A stretch of 64,000 nt of DNA from Euptelea pleiosperma (lineage: Eukaryota; Streptophyta; Magnoliopsida; Ranunculales; Eupteleaceae). Position numbers and translations under genes: made by a program. The stretch covers positions 37,586,225 through 37,650,224 of the forward strand of contig CM068545.1 in the NCBI GenBank assembly GCA_035048495.1, read 5' to 3'. The notes beneath the pieces were generated by a model. That model did no database searches. It saw only the letters and a program-made list of their open reading frames with translations, and was not told the DNA's origin. The number at the start of each line of letters is the position of its first letter. Position 1 is the first letter of the stretch. Of this stretch, positions 1 through 10,089 are shown piece after piece.

Positions 1-191
1 GAGAAATCATTATAGAGATGCTGCTGAAGCTCTTTGATATGAAGATGGTGATGAAGCTGAGGAGGCTTCTGAGAATCCAACTGGATCCGAAGCTCCCTCC
101 TATAAATCCTGTGGATCCTCCTCCACCTCCCCTTACAGATGGTCTTGGAGCGTTGGCTGCTGCGGCGTTAGAGAAGCAGACACAAAATTAA
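1..191 (+). pseudogene. C-terminal remnant of an ORF antisense to the adjacent gypsy pol
   Basis: Coding-like sequence enters from the left window edge and ends at a TAA at 189-191. It is split: one frame (from base 2) gives RNHYRDAAEAL, a TGA at 35-37, then an acidic stretch YEDGDEAEEASENPTGSEAP; the reading then shifts by one base near 95-105 to a proline-rich and alanine-rich end (PVDPPPPPLTDGLGALAAAA). It lies on the strand opposite the gypsy pol remnant at 825-3681 and beyond the tandem array, which is where Tat-lineage gypsy elements such as Grande carry an additional antisense ORF. That identity is inferred from position and style only; I do not recognise a domain. It could also be an unrelated host fragment. 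Confidence 0.4.
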
Positions 192-501
192 AAAAAACAC
201 TTCTTCATTTAATTTTTAGAAAAACTATCTTCTGGGCTTTTGAAGCCTATTCATGTAATTATAACTCCCTTTCTTCTTGATCTTTCTCACTTAAATACTT
301 GATCTCTCTTACTTCTTGATAGGGATATTTTTAATATGACTACTTAATTTTGCCGTCTTACTTGTCATTTCTTATTCGATCTTGTCATTCTAAACTTTGT
401 CGCTCTTGATTATTTCTTAATTATATACATGATTGCTTGATTTTAACCATATTTAAATTATGCAATTACTTTCTTTGTATCATTTGAATGATATATAATA
501 A
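192..501. other. AT-rich spacer, no gene seen
   Basis: Short runs of T-rich sequence with repeated ttcttgat/cttgatc words, for example near 268-330. No ORF or terminal structure is visible. By position it is untranslated sequence between the pol end and the antisense ORF of the gypsy remnant. Confidence 0.4.
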
Positions 502-819
502 AACTTGACGGTGCCGGCTGACCTAAGCCGAAAATGGATGCACTTCCAGGCATAACTTGATGGTGCTCGTTGGCTTAAGCCGAAAATGGTTGGCACTTCT
601 AGGCAAAACTTGATGGTGCCGACTAGCTTAAGCCGAAAATGGCTAGCACTTCCAGGCAAAACTTGATGGTGCCGGTTGGCTTAAGTCGAAAATGGCTGGC
701 ACTTCTAGGCAAAACTTGATGGTGCTGGCTGGCCTTAGCTGAAAATGGCTGGCACTTCCAGGCATAACTTGATGGTGTTGGTTGGCTTAAGCCGAAAATG
801 ACTGGCACTTCTGGGCATA
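502..819. repeat. 53-bp tandem repeat, six copies, in 3' UTR of gypsy remnant
   Basis: Six head-to-tail units start at 502, 554, 607, 660, 713 and 766 (period 52-53 bp). Each begins aacttgatggtg, carries ggcttaagccgaaaatgg in the middle and ends gcacttcyaggca. The array starts right after the pol stop codon at 825-827 when read on the minus strand, so it sits in the 3' untranslated part of the element. Tandem repeats at this position are known in Tat/Retand-type Ty3/gypsy elements. Confidence 0.9.
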
Positions 820-824
820 GAATT

Positions 825-1851
825 TTATTGATAAAATTTCTTGAGATTCTGTACATTATTCCATAGCTTTTCTATAATCTTATCTTCCATTTTTTCAAGA
901 TAATAACTTCCACCTTCCCCCACTTTTCTCACTTTGTATGATCTTTCCCAGTTGGTGGCTAGTTTTCCTGCATTTCCCTTGTATTTTGGAAGACTTCTTG
1001 CAATACTAAGTCCCCTTCTTGGCCTAACTCGCTTGTGCTACCACTTTTTCAACTTTTGATGATAACTCTCTAATCTGACCCTTGCTTGTTCCCTTCTTTC
1101 TTCCACCATATCTATCTCATAACTCTGAACTTCGAATCCGGTGCCAAACACTATTTAGTTTTTCACCCCATTTTACCTTAGATAGCTCTAATCTCTTCTT
1201 CAAACTTTCTGATACTGTTTTGTTTGTAGCTTTCGCTTGCCCATTACCTTGCGGATACATAGGTGCCGAGAATAATTGCTTGATGTTGAATTTTTTGCAA
1301 AATTGAGCTATCTTACCTCCCATAAACTGTGATCCATTATTTGAAATAAACGCATAAGGAAGACCAAACCTTGTAATGATCCTTTCCCACAAAAAATTTT
1401 CAACTTCTTATTTTCGGACCTGCTGTTGGGCCACTGCCTCTACCCATTTGGTAAAGTAGTCTGTAGCAACTAAGAGGAATTGTCTTTTTCCTAGAGCCAT
1501 TGGAAGGGGGCCGACTACATCCAATCCCCAAAGTGCAACCGACCATGGGCTGACGACGGAATTTAGGTCTCCTGCGGGAGCTCGGATGTCTGGTGCATGC
1601 ATCTGACATTTTTCACATTTTTGGATATACTTCTTTGCTTCTTCTTGCATATGCGGCCAATAATATCCTTGTGTCCATGCTTTATGGGCCAAGGATCTTC
1701 CTCTCGAGTGATTTCCACACTCTCCTTCGTGAATTTCAGCTAAAATAAGTTGTGCTTGAATTAGTGTGATGCATCTCAATAATGGCCCTTGGGCCGACTT
1801 TTGATATAACTGGCTTTTCGATATAACTGGCCATCTAACATTTGATAACAT
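825..1851 (-). pseudogene. Integrase domain of gypsy remnant (DDE residues lost)
   Basis: From 1851 downward the minus strand encodes an HHCC-type zinc-binding region (H..E..GNH, then KCEKCQ), the core phrase GLDVVGPLP with the first catalytic Asp, and VATDYFTKWVEA. An in-frame TAA sits at 1408-1410. The continuation 1392-1117 reads FISNNGSQF, where the second Asp is Asn, and GNGQAKATNK, where the catalytic Glu position is Lys. After a further frame change the C-terminal part (YEIDMVEERREQARVRLE, then YYLEKMEDKIIEKLW) runs to the pol stop at 825-827. Confidence 0.9.
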
Positions 1852-2000
1852 CAGGCTTGTTGTTCAATTCTACGGGCTGTCTTCTTATCTGGACCACGTA
1901 CTCCTTCCACCAAATATTCATAATCGATGTCATCCAAGTCTCTGATTCTATCATGGTGCATTCTGCTGTTATCTCTTATGGATCAATACTTGGTTTTTTT

Positions 2001-2613
2001 TTAAAACTCGATGAAGATCGATCTCTCTTCTGTCTCTCTTAGCATGGCCACTATGTAAGCCAAGACATCCTCATGTCTGTTCTCCCCTTGATTTGTGTGA
2101 AATAGCTCGGCCTTGGTAAACATGTTCATTATTTGCATAATGATCTCTAAATATTTTATCATATTTTTGTTTCGAGCTGAGAAAGAGCCGTTTACCAGAT
2201 TGATGAGAAGTTGAGTCACTGAAAATCAAAATTTCCTTGATGCCGAGCTCTTCCATGAATCTTAATCCTGCTATCAAGGTTTCATATTCGGCTTCATTAT
2301 TAGATGCTGAAAATCCCAGCTTGATGGCTATTTCCAGTCTTGTGTTGTCGGGAGTGATAAGGATTGCGCCCACTCCGGCCCCATTACTACTGGAGGATCT
2401 GTCAATGAATAGTCTACATCCGTTCCTGGTATTCCATGGATCTGGGATCTCCTCTATTTCCTTCTCTTGTGTGATCGACACTACATCTTTGTCCCAAAAG
2501 GGGTCGTCTATCGGGAAGTCGGCCAGGAAATCGGTGATGGCCTGCCCCTTCTCTACCGTTCTTAGTCTATAACTGATCTCATATTGCCCCAAGGTGACGT
2601 GCCATTTCTCCAT
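2001..2613 (-). pseudogene. RNase H domain of gypsy remnant (frameshifted)
   Basis: The minus-strand reading from 2613 shows the RNase H core: LFIDRSSSSNGAGVGAIL (first Asp), NNEAEYETLIAGL (Glu) and ILIFSDS (second Asp). Just after SDS, near 2219, the frame shifts; the true continuation (LVNGSFSARNKNMIKYLE, then ENRHEDVLAYIVAML) is in the frame of 2219-2001. All three acidic residues up to the break are kept, so RNase H is less damaged than RT or integrase. Confidence 0.88.
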
Positions 2614-2880
2614 TCTTCCAGATTTTTCAAAGTTTGCCAGTACATTCTTAATGGCAAGTTTGTGATCACTGCAATAGGATGAGCCTGAAAATAGGGTCTC
2701 AACCTCAAGGCTGAAAACATCAAGGCCAGTCTGGCTTTCTCCAATCTTGTATACCTAGTTTCGGCGTCCAGGAGAGTTTGCTTAAAAAATAAATAGGCTT
2801 TTCCTTTCCTGCATCTTCCCTAATCAAAACTTAGCTAACGGGACATTCCATGATCAAGAGATAAAACAACAATTTCTCCT

Positions 2881-3660
2881 TTATTTCGTTTTGATAGGAT
2901 GGGGGGTTTTCCCGAGATATTCCTCCAGATTCTGAAAAGTTGATTCACATTCCTCAGTCCATTGAAATCGGCTCTGCTTTTTTAAGAGATGAAACAATGG
3001 TTGGCATCTATCCGATGATTTCAAAATGAATCTGTTCAATACGGCCATCATTCCAGCCAACATCTGGACCTACTTCTTGTTGCATGGAGATGGCATATTC
3101 TGCAATGTGCAGATCTTCTTCGGATTGGCCTCAATGCCTCTTCTAATCATGATGTGTCCGAGGAACTTGCCAGAAGATAGGTCGAAGGTATACTTTTCTT
3201 GGTTTAACTTCATCCAGTATTCTCTCAATACGCGGAAAGTCTCCTCCAGATCTTCAAGGTGGTTCTTCTGATCTAAACTTTTCACCAGCATATCATATAT
3301 GTAAACCTCCATAGTTTTGTCGAGCTTATCCCTGAACATATTCTCCATTAGCCATTGATAAGTTGGCCCAGCATTTTTTAGTCCAAACGACATTCGCCAA
3401 AAATAGAAGGTTCCATGATCCGTGTAGAAGGCGGCCTTTTCTCGATCAGAGTTATGCATCAATATTTGATTATAACCCAAATATCAATCCATAAAGGATA
3501 ACGTTCGGTCCACAAATTCATCCACCCTTGCCATAACGTAACTGTCCTTTGGGCAGACTTTATTCAAGTCTGTAAAGTTGATACATACTCTGACCTTCCC
3601 ATTTTTCTTAGGCGCTGCCATGATATTAGCGATCCATTCCAGACACTCTTATCTCCTCAA
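2881..3660 (-). pseudogene. Reverse transcriptase domain of gypsy remnant (broken)
   Basis: The minus-strand reading begins with WIANIMAAPKKNGKVRVCINF near 3660 and runs through FTDLNK..CPKDSY, a decayed MD-YLGYNQI segment, FGLKNAGPTYQ and the active-site region to the connection segment MLAGMMAVLNRFILKSSDRC. A TGA at 3484-3486 interrupts the conserved MDxYSGYNQI segment. The active-site motif, normally YxDD, reads Y-I-Y-D, so the first catalytic aspartate is lost. Near 3645-3655 the frame changes again. The domain cannot be functional; its identity is certain from the motif order. Confidence 0.9.
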
Positions 3661-3681
3661 TGATTCTGGCCTCGTTGAGCC

Positions 3682-4870
3682 TGATAAGTCATCATTTTAT
3701 GCATTTTTATCCCATTTTCCTTAGTTGATTATTAGAATTATCCTACATTAATCATCAAACTTAAATGAAAAATAGGATATTATCTTTTCACAAATTGTAT
3801 ATTAGATTTCTTTTAATAATAGTCAATTACTTTATATTAATAATCTTATTTCATTAGGTACCCGAGCCCAAGACTAAAACGAGCATAAGTCCAAGCCCAA
3901 AAACTTATGTACAAAAGCTCAAATTTGAGTAAAAAGGTGGACCAAGAAGTTGGGCCAAGTAGTTGGCCAATGTAGTGGGCCAAGTTGGTGGACTAATCAT
4001 GGACCAAGGTGGTTGAGATTACAACAAAATGAACGGTCCAGATTACAAAAAGCATGAGAATGGCTTTCCAAAAATAAAATGATGGTTTTAGTTTTAAAAT
4101 TTAAAAATGATGGAATGTTTAAGAAATAAATATCTTATCAAAAGAAAATTTTCTTTTGAAAAATAAAATAATATTTCATTGGTTTTCAAAAGAAAGTTTT
4201 AAAATTAAAATAATAAATTAGTGATTAATTCCATATTAAAAAATAAAAGAATATTTTATTGATTTTCAAAAGGAAGTTTCAAAATAATAATTTGGTGAGT
4301 GATATTGAGAAAAGAAAATATATTTTATATAATTATTTCTATCTTTGAAAATATTTTTTCTAAGAAAAGAAAGTCTTAATTCACTAAAGATGGAAAGAAT
4401 GTTGCACATCATAGCCTATAATGGGTCCTTCAATGGACGATGAACGGAGTTCTTTTCTTGGCTGCGTTCCGGTTGGCTATCTCTCTCAGCTATGCACATC
4501 TTACGACTACAGTCTTCTCTTGGCATCAGATATCTTTTCTATTTTTTTTTTATTTCTTTTAGTCGTTTATTTGTCATTCTTGTAATTTTTTTAATTTAGT
4601 TTTGATTATCAAGTATAATATTTTTCGATCATTAGAGAGATTGACAACCTCTATTGATGACCGGTAGAAACTCGTTCTGTAAAATTAAAATTATAAAACA
4701 TTTTTTTGCTAGAATTATTTGTTTGATCAAGTTACTTCATTTTTCATTACCCCTCTCTGTGGTTCGATCCCTATATTTGTACTATACTTAAATTGTTAAT
4801 TTGGTTATTTATAGATTTTGGATTTGATTTGACAGTAAGATACAACGACTAATCAAAATATTGTCCATCA
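3682..4870 (+). repeat. 5' LTR of a non-autonomous LTR retrotransposon (tRNA-Asp type)
   Basis: The segment begins TGATAAGTC at 3682, exactly where the gypsy pol reading stops, and ends CCATCA at 4870, two bases before a perfect primer binding site. TGAT...ATCA forms the short terminal inverted repeat expected of an LTR. The length is about 1.19 kb. The U3 part is AT-rich; the U5 side contains gtggttcgatccctat. It was evidently inserted into the older gypsy pol. I could not find a convincing second LTR. Confidence 0.65.
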
Positions 4871-4872
4871 AA

Positions 4873-4890
4873 TGGCGCCGTTGCCGGGGA
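4873..4890 (+). other. Primer binding site, tRNA-Asp
   Basis: TGGCGCCGTTGCCGGGGA is the exact 18-nt complement of the 3' end of plant tRNA-Asp (GTC) including CCA. tRNA-Asp priming is known for Athila-type elements. The site lies two bases downstream of the LTR end and fixes the element's plus orientation. Confidence 0.9.
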
Positions 4891-5839
4891 GGGAGAACGA
4901 AAGGTGAAGACAACCATCAAGTAAAACTATTCAAGCAAAGAATCATTCTCCTCTTTTTTTACATTTTTCTTTATTCGTTTTGGCATCCAAGTAAGTACCC
5001 CTTGTGCACTGCATCCCCGTGTTAGTGGTTTCATTTCTTAGTTTTAAAAGTCACTTGAAAAAAAGATAGATTTTTTTATGTTTTTTTTATTATTTATTAG
5101 TGTAACTTTTTTTTTTGCTTTATTAGTATAAAATCGTTCTGGCTTTATTAGTATAAAAATAATATTTTTTTTGCTTTATTAGTTTAACATTTTTTTAGTA
5201 TACTTTTTTTTCTTCTTGCTTTATTAGTGTATTTTTTTTCTTGCTTTATTAGTATAATTTTGTTTGCTTTATTAGTGTAATTTTTTTTGTTTGTGCATTC
5301 ATTATGTCGATTTATTGCTTTAGCATTTTTGCATTAAAATACTTAAGGGCATTGGAACCCCAATAAGATATGGTCAGGATTTTATCACCCATTCCGTGGC
5401 CCATAAATCACCATCCTTGCATATGCGTACCCAAAGCCTAAATTAATCTAAAAATCATAAGAAATTGGCCTTAGGGTTCGAGCACAATAGGACGGAAGCG
5501 GTTCTTAGCCACTCTAGTTAGTTATTTCAAGTTGACAATTAATGACAATCTCTAAGGAAAGAAGGACGTACCGTCACTAAGCAAGCCTAGTGCCTCTCCT
5601 TCTTCCTTGGGAGAATTACTTGTTGTTGGTTTGGCAAAATTTAATTGGTAAGTTTTCGGCTTAATTTAGAACAGTTAAGAGCTGTCTAATTAGAAGGGAT
5701 TTATTTCGGAAACAATGCAAATATTTCTCAAAAAAAAAAAATTGAAAAAAAATTATAAAAAATGGCTATCCTTAACTTAAAATTAGATAAAGGCCAAATT
5801 TTGTTTGTGTGGTGTACCATAGAAATGTGAGAACCAAAG

Positions 5840-6710
5840 AAAAGAACTATAATGGATTGCCGAGAATCGAAGGGGTTTAGTACACTTTCATGTGTAGATT
5901 TTTCCTACAACGATGAGAGAAGACTTGAACAAGAAAGTGTAATGAACACCTATGGATGTTCTTTTATTCCCTCAAGTTTTGGGACTTATCCAAATTTTGA
6001 AAATTGACAATATGCTAACGATCCTAAATGGCCTTCTTCTTGTACATCTTATGTACCATCTTCAGATGAGACCCTAGAGGAAGCGTTCGAAACATACTTA
6101 CATAATATGAATATCATCAACCAAACAAACATGCAAATTCCTACAAATAGGCAAGGTGCTAACGATCTACATGGTCTTTTTCTTGTATATCTTATGTATC
6201 CTCTTCAAAGGAGACCCTAGAGGAAGCGTTTGAAGCATGCTTACATATTATGAATATCTTCAACCAAATGAACATGCAACTTAATCAAGAGCGTCAAACT
6301 TGGAATGACAATGAAGATGAGGAACTTACAAGATTTGAGAATATTGAGGGTGATGATGAACTAAATTTTTCTTAAACAATTAGTCGTCAACCTTCATTTA
6401 ATTTTTTTTTTATCACCAAGAAGACAATGAGGATATTGAGATGCATAAGGATGAACCTTTAGAAATTGTTGTGCAAAATAATGCATCTCAATTAAATTAT
6501 TTTACCCCATTGGAAACATGTTCTAATTATTGTGCTGATGATGTTGATGAGGATGATAACTATAGGGAGGATATACTTTTACGTGATAATATGGGACCCC
6601 CATCTCTGACCTTTTCAATGATATCAATAATGAAGTGCATATTCTTTCAGATTCTATCTCTCATTTTGACATTGAAAAAGAGTCTCAAATTGAACCATTG
6701 CCCATCATAA
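5840..6710 (+). pseudogene. Decayed acidic gag-like ORF with internal duplication
   Basis: Several short plus-strand readings join into a coding-like stretch rich in Glu, Asp and Asn: ETLEEAFETYLHNMNIINQT near 6065-6125, a second version ETLEEAFEACLHIMNIFNQM near 6210-6270, then NDNEDEELTRFENIEG and a TAA at 6373-6375, and a later frame with ADDVDEDDNYREDILL. Stops and frame changes break it. I recognise no domain. Its position after the PBS and its style suggest the gag-like ORF found in some pol-less plant LTR elements, but that is inference. Confidence 0.4.
6014..6300 (+). repeat. 144-bp tandem duplication inside gag-like region
   Basis: Two adjacent units, 6014-6157 and 6158-6300, both start gctaacgatc and share gagaccctagaggaagcgtt and acatgcaa. 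The second has diverged and lost a few bases. It duplicates the ETLEEAFE-containing segment of the decayed ORF. Confidence 0.85.
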
Positions 6711-8104
6711 CAAATGAATTAATTCCTATCTCCCCAAATTTAATCTTTTGCCTTTATCATGTGATCTTACATGTTTTACCTAGATCATGATAAGACTCCC
6801 TTTCTTGATATCTCTTTTGAGATAATCATAGACCAAGAGACAAAATTATTAAAAGACCTTCGGGAACATGAACATGCGATAGGTTAGATTATGAATGACA
6901 TAATGAGACTCAATCTAGTAATCCATAACCATGGGCCTCATCTTGAGGACACAGTTGGAGGGCAAAGGCAACTCAAACTAAGAAATTTGAGAGAAGGTGT
7001 ATCCATCTCTTGCTTCTACAATGTCACCTTCTGATAATATTGGTAGAATTTTAAGAACCAATACTCATTTGATCAAACTTCTATATTCAATTTGATTTTT
7101 TAAAATTCTATTGAATATGGCTAACATTGTGGCTTTTTTTTCTAAGAGAAAAGTATTTTTAAAACTCATGATGAAATATCAAAACTTCCTTCCTCAATAT
7201 GGTTCTTGAAAATCCTTTCTCTTACTTGAGAAGGACTTTGGTGTATATTATTGTATTTTATATTTTTTTTATCTTTTTTTTGTTTTTGCTTTTCGTATGA
7301 TGTTCTCTTATATCCTCTCTCGTTGTGATTTCTCAGTGTTTATGATGCTCTATTGTTGAAACATTAAAGACAATGTTTGATTTAGAGTGGTGGTGTATGG
7401 ATTCGTGCTTCATTTTTAGGATTATTTTTGTTAATAGTATTGACTAAAGCATTCCCCCCTATTTCCTTCGTATTGTATAAAAAAAATCTCTATTATAAAA
7501 AAAAATGAAGTGTTGATTATGATGAAGAAGTGTCAAAGAGACTAAGTGTAGTAAAAAAAAAATTTGTTGAAAGTTTCAATGATTCTTGTTTCTGAAAATT
7601 GGGTGAAAGCCATCGTTTTAAAAATAGAAGCTGGAATATCACAAATTAAAGCCCATGAGATATTAAGGTGAACATCCAAACCACTTGTTAACCCGAACAA
7701 GTAGCTTAGTTTTGAATTGAGTCCTTAGGTTAATCCGACCATCTCTTTGGTGATTAGAAGTTCACTTTTGCTTTAGAAAACCGTACCCTCTAGTTATCTA
7801 TTAGACTTACATGCACTCAAAGTCACTTTATTCTAGAATTTTTCTAAAGGGGAGTTAATGATTCAGACTTTATATTGAATTTTTAGAATAAATGGCTGAA
7901 AATCATAAATAACCAATGCCTGATTAATCTTTAGTTTGATGCTTAAATGAATTATATAGCAAATTTTTATTTTCTTTTCAAGCTTAATTCTTTTTATTTT
8001 ATCATTTAAAGAAAAAATAAAACAAATAAAAAGGAAGATTGTAGGTCTTGCTTTACAGTTATTATCCTAAATTTTGTACTCTACCTTTCTAATATAATTG
8101 GATA

Positions 8105-8256
8105 TTATTATCACATTTGGTCGTGGATTTTGGGGGACTTTTAGCGGCAACCAATTTTGGGTCGGTAGCCACTAATACATTTAGCGAGGAGGCCTTCGGT
8201 TTTTCGCATTTTTAGGGCGGTCGCGACCGCCGCTAATGCCCTTTTTTCCTGTAGTG
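8105..8256 (-). mobile_element. CACTA (En/Spm-like) transposon terminus
   Basis: Read on the minus strand from 8256, the end is CACTACAGGAAAAAAGGGCA followed by a sub-terminal palindrome GGCGGTCGCGACCGCC (8218-8233). CACTACArGAAA termini and GC-rich sub-terminal repeats are diagnostic of plant CACTA elements. Only this end is visible; the remainder is cut off near 8105. No transposase reading is present. Confidence 0.85.
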
Positions 8257-8721
8257 CACGTTCTTCAGTAGAGAAGCGTGAAATAGAGGTCAACTGACAC
8301 GTCAATAGGTCTGAAGGTCTATAAATAGTGGCACTTAAGACAGAAATAAAGAGGTATGTGAAAATCCCTAGCTAAAAGAATGACAATTTTATTTTCCATC
8401 GGGCTGATTTGATCGTCGGAGGCTCTTCCGGTGGGACACCCCCTCCCGTCAAACTGGGAATCCACTGGTAAGAGTTCTTGCAAGACTAGATGGACACCTC
8501 AGCTCGCTCCTTGGACATCTCGGCCGGACTAGTTAGAGGCCTAGGAGTCCTCGGCTCGCTCCTCGGACACCTCGGCCACACCAATTAGAGCCCTTGGAGA
8601 CCTCGGTAATCGGAGATCTCAGCACATACCGCGAAGGGCAAGTCGGCAACGTTCCTATCTGTCTGTTGTGCTTGGGAGAGACGCACATCCCGAGGGGGTG
8701 TGAGGGATTTTTCCCCTACAG
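8257..8721 (+). repeat. Ty3/gypsy-type LTR fragment
   Basis: Contains a TATA-like ctataaatagtggc (8319-8332), then ggctgatttgatcgtcggag and gtgggacacccc, a run of ctcggctcgctcctcggacacctcgg repeats, and ends ggatttttcccctaca. The TATA box plus the cgtcggagg...gacacccc layout is typical of plant gypsy LTR R/U5 regions. The left end is lost at the CACTA boundary. Plus orientation, so it is not the LTR of the minus-strand gypsy pol at 825-3681. Confidence 0.6.
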
Positions 8722-8939
8722 GTCTGTTTGGTAACCCAGAATTCAGCCGGATTTGGATTTGTGATTCTTGGAATCACAAATCTTTGTGTTTGGAGGGACC
8801 GAATTCTAGGAATTATATTTCCAATTCCGTGCTTTTCCCGGAATTAGAAGTTTTAGGGAGGAGAAGAAACTTCTAATTCCTGGAATCCTATTTCCGGGCG
8901 GAGATATTCGAGGGAATTTTTATTGGGCTCCAACTCTCA

Positions 8940-9770
8940 CACTCATCCCTAGGTGCACCTATAAATGAAAAATCAACAAGTTAGTTATTTGCAACCATTG
9001 GATTAGTGTATTTTTTTGTTGATTTTTAACCATATGATATCTACCATTATTTTGGGGTACTCAGATCCAAAGGTTAAAAAGTTTTAATTAGCCTGATTTT
9101 TAGCATTTAGGTCCACTTAGGGATGGGACAAATATCCATATGGTATGTGGTCTATACTAATGTGCCATGTGGCTCATATTGAGGTTCATCATCAACGGAT
9201 TACAAATTTGTAACCGTTTGATTGATGTCTTTTATGGGTTGATATTTGACCGTGGGATATATAGCATTAGTTGGGGTACGGAGATCCAAGTTGCAAGATA
9301 ACTAATCAGTTTGATTTTAGTGTGTAGGTCCACCTAGGGATGTGACTAACTGTTGGATTTGTGACTTTTATGGGTTGATTTTTAACCGTACGATTTCTAG
9401 CATTAGTTGGGGTATGAAGATCCGAAGATTATAAATAACCAATCAGCCTTATTTTTAGTATGTAGGGCCACCTAGGGATGGGACAAATATCCATACGGTA
9501 TTAGTGATTTGTAACCACTGGATTTGTTTCTTTTTATGGGTTGATTTTTAACTATGGGATATCTAGCATTATTTGGGTACACAAATCTAAAGGTTAGAAG
9601 TCTAATTTTTAATATGTAGGTCCACCTAGGGATGGGACAAGCATCAATACGGTCTATTGTCTCTAATAATGTGCCGCATGATGCACAGATAATGTGGTCC
9701 ATCGTTAGTGTTGATTTTTGGACATTCGTATTTGTTGCATAATGTGCCACTTAGGCTTTAGCCATTGAGA
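8940..9770. repeat. Array of four fold-back MITE core units
   Basis: Four direct copies of the same roughly 150-bp module lie near 8985-9150, 9215-9350, 9350-9490 and 9515-9670. Each contains atgggttgatttttaaccg, gggatatctagcattatttg, agatccaaaggtt, and gtaggtccacctagggatgg. This module is one arm and centre of the fold-back family seen throughout the window, here amplified in tandem. Flanks include catatggtatgtggtc and atgtgccatgtggctcat. Confidence 0.8.
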
Positions 9771-9930
9771 TCTTGGCACGAATTAACCAAAGTAAAAAAA
9801 TTATCAATAATTTTATTTATTATTTTTCTTAAATTAACATCGGTAACAGTAAATTGACGGATGACAAAATAAAATAGTGGTTATAAATTAAATAAAGTTC
9901 ATGAGGTGATATTTCTCTTATGTAGATAGA

Positions 9931-10089
9931 CTAGTGAGTGGCCCGTGCCCTCGGCACTCTCTGACAAAGCATTTGCCAAAATCAGGTGCGAGTGGCTGGG
10001 ATCCATCGTCCATTTGGGAGATAAGATCACGGCCCTTCTTTATGAAGCCTATAAGAGGGGGAAACAATTTCCCTGTTTTGTTATATAGA
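9931..10089 (-). mobile_element. Mini-Helitron, non-autonomous, 159 bp
   Basis: On the minus strand it begins TCTATATAACAAAACAGGG (host A at 10090) and ends with a short hairpin GTGCCGAGGGCAC about 15 bases before CTAG, followed by host T. TC start, CTAG end, AT insertion and a 3' hairpin are the Helitron hallmarks. No coding capacity. Same family as the copies at 38993-40079. Confidence 0.85.

Larger units (their letters stand above)
825..3681 (-). mobile_element. Ty3/gypsy (Tat-like) retrotransposon remnant, 3' half of pol
   Basis: Read on the minus strand, the order is RT, RNase H, integrase, stop codon (TAA at 825-827), 53-bp tandem array, antisense ORF. The RT-RH-INT order and the RT phrase FTDLNKVCPKDSY near 3545-3580 are typical of plant non-chromovirus Ty3/gypsy elements. 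The 5' part of pol, protease and gag are missing because the reading ends where the LTR of another element begins at 3682. No LTR of this element is seen in the window. Several stops and frameshifts show it is old and dead. Confidence 0.85.
4891..7858 (+). mobile_element. Internal region of LARD-like element, no pol
   Basis: About 3 kb between the PBS and a purine-rich stretch (ctaaaggggagtt, 7844-7856) contains no RT, integrase or protease reading. 5090-5330 holds repeated gctttattagt words separated by T runs. 5840-6710 is decayed coding-like sequence. 7375-7400 contains acaatgtttgatttagagtgg, resembling the pre-PPT region of non-autonomous plant elements. A TGAT at 7859 could start a 3' LTR but shows only weak similarity to 3682-3800, and the sequence runs into a CACTA end at about 8105. 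Lack of pol and a perfect PBS fit a large retrotransposon derivative. Confidence 0.55.

Noticed and set aside
502..819. CRISPR array
   Set aside because: Units are contiguous with no unique spacers, and the window is plant nuclear DNA. It is a tandem array in a retroelement.
1082..1306. Plus-strand ORF of 74 codons
   Set aside because: It lies antisense to the integrase coding sequence of the gypsy remnant and has no motif of its own.
2237..2572. Plus-strand ORF of 111 codons
   Set aside because: Antisense shadow of the RNase H domain read on the minus strand; low-complexity serine-rich product without a family.
4755..4785. tRNA gene suggested by ggttcgatccc
   Set aside because: Only the T-loop-like word is present; no acceptor stem or anticodon arm can be formed. 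It is part of the LTR.
7859..8100. 3' LTR of the tRNA-Asp element
   Set aside because: Starts TGAT after a purine-rich stretch, but similarity to 3682-3920 is too weak by eye to call it; recorded only as a possibility.
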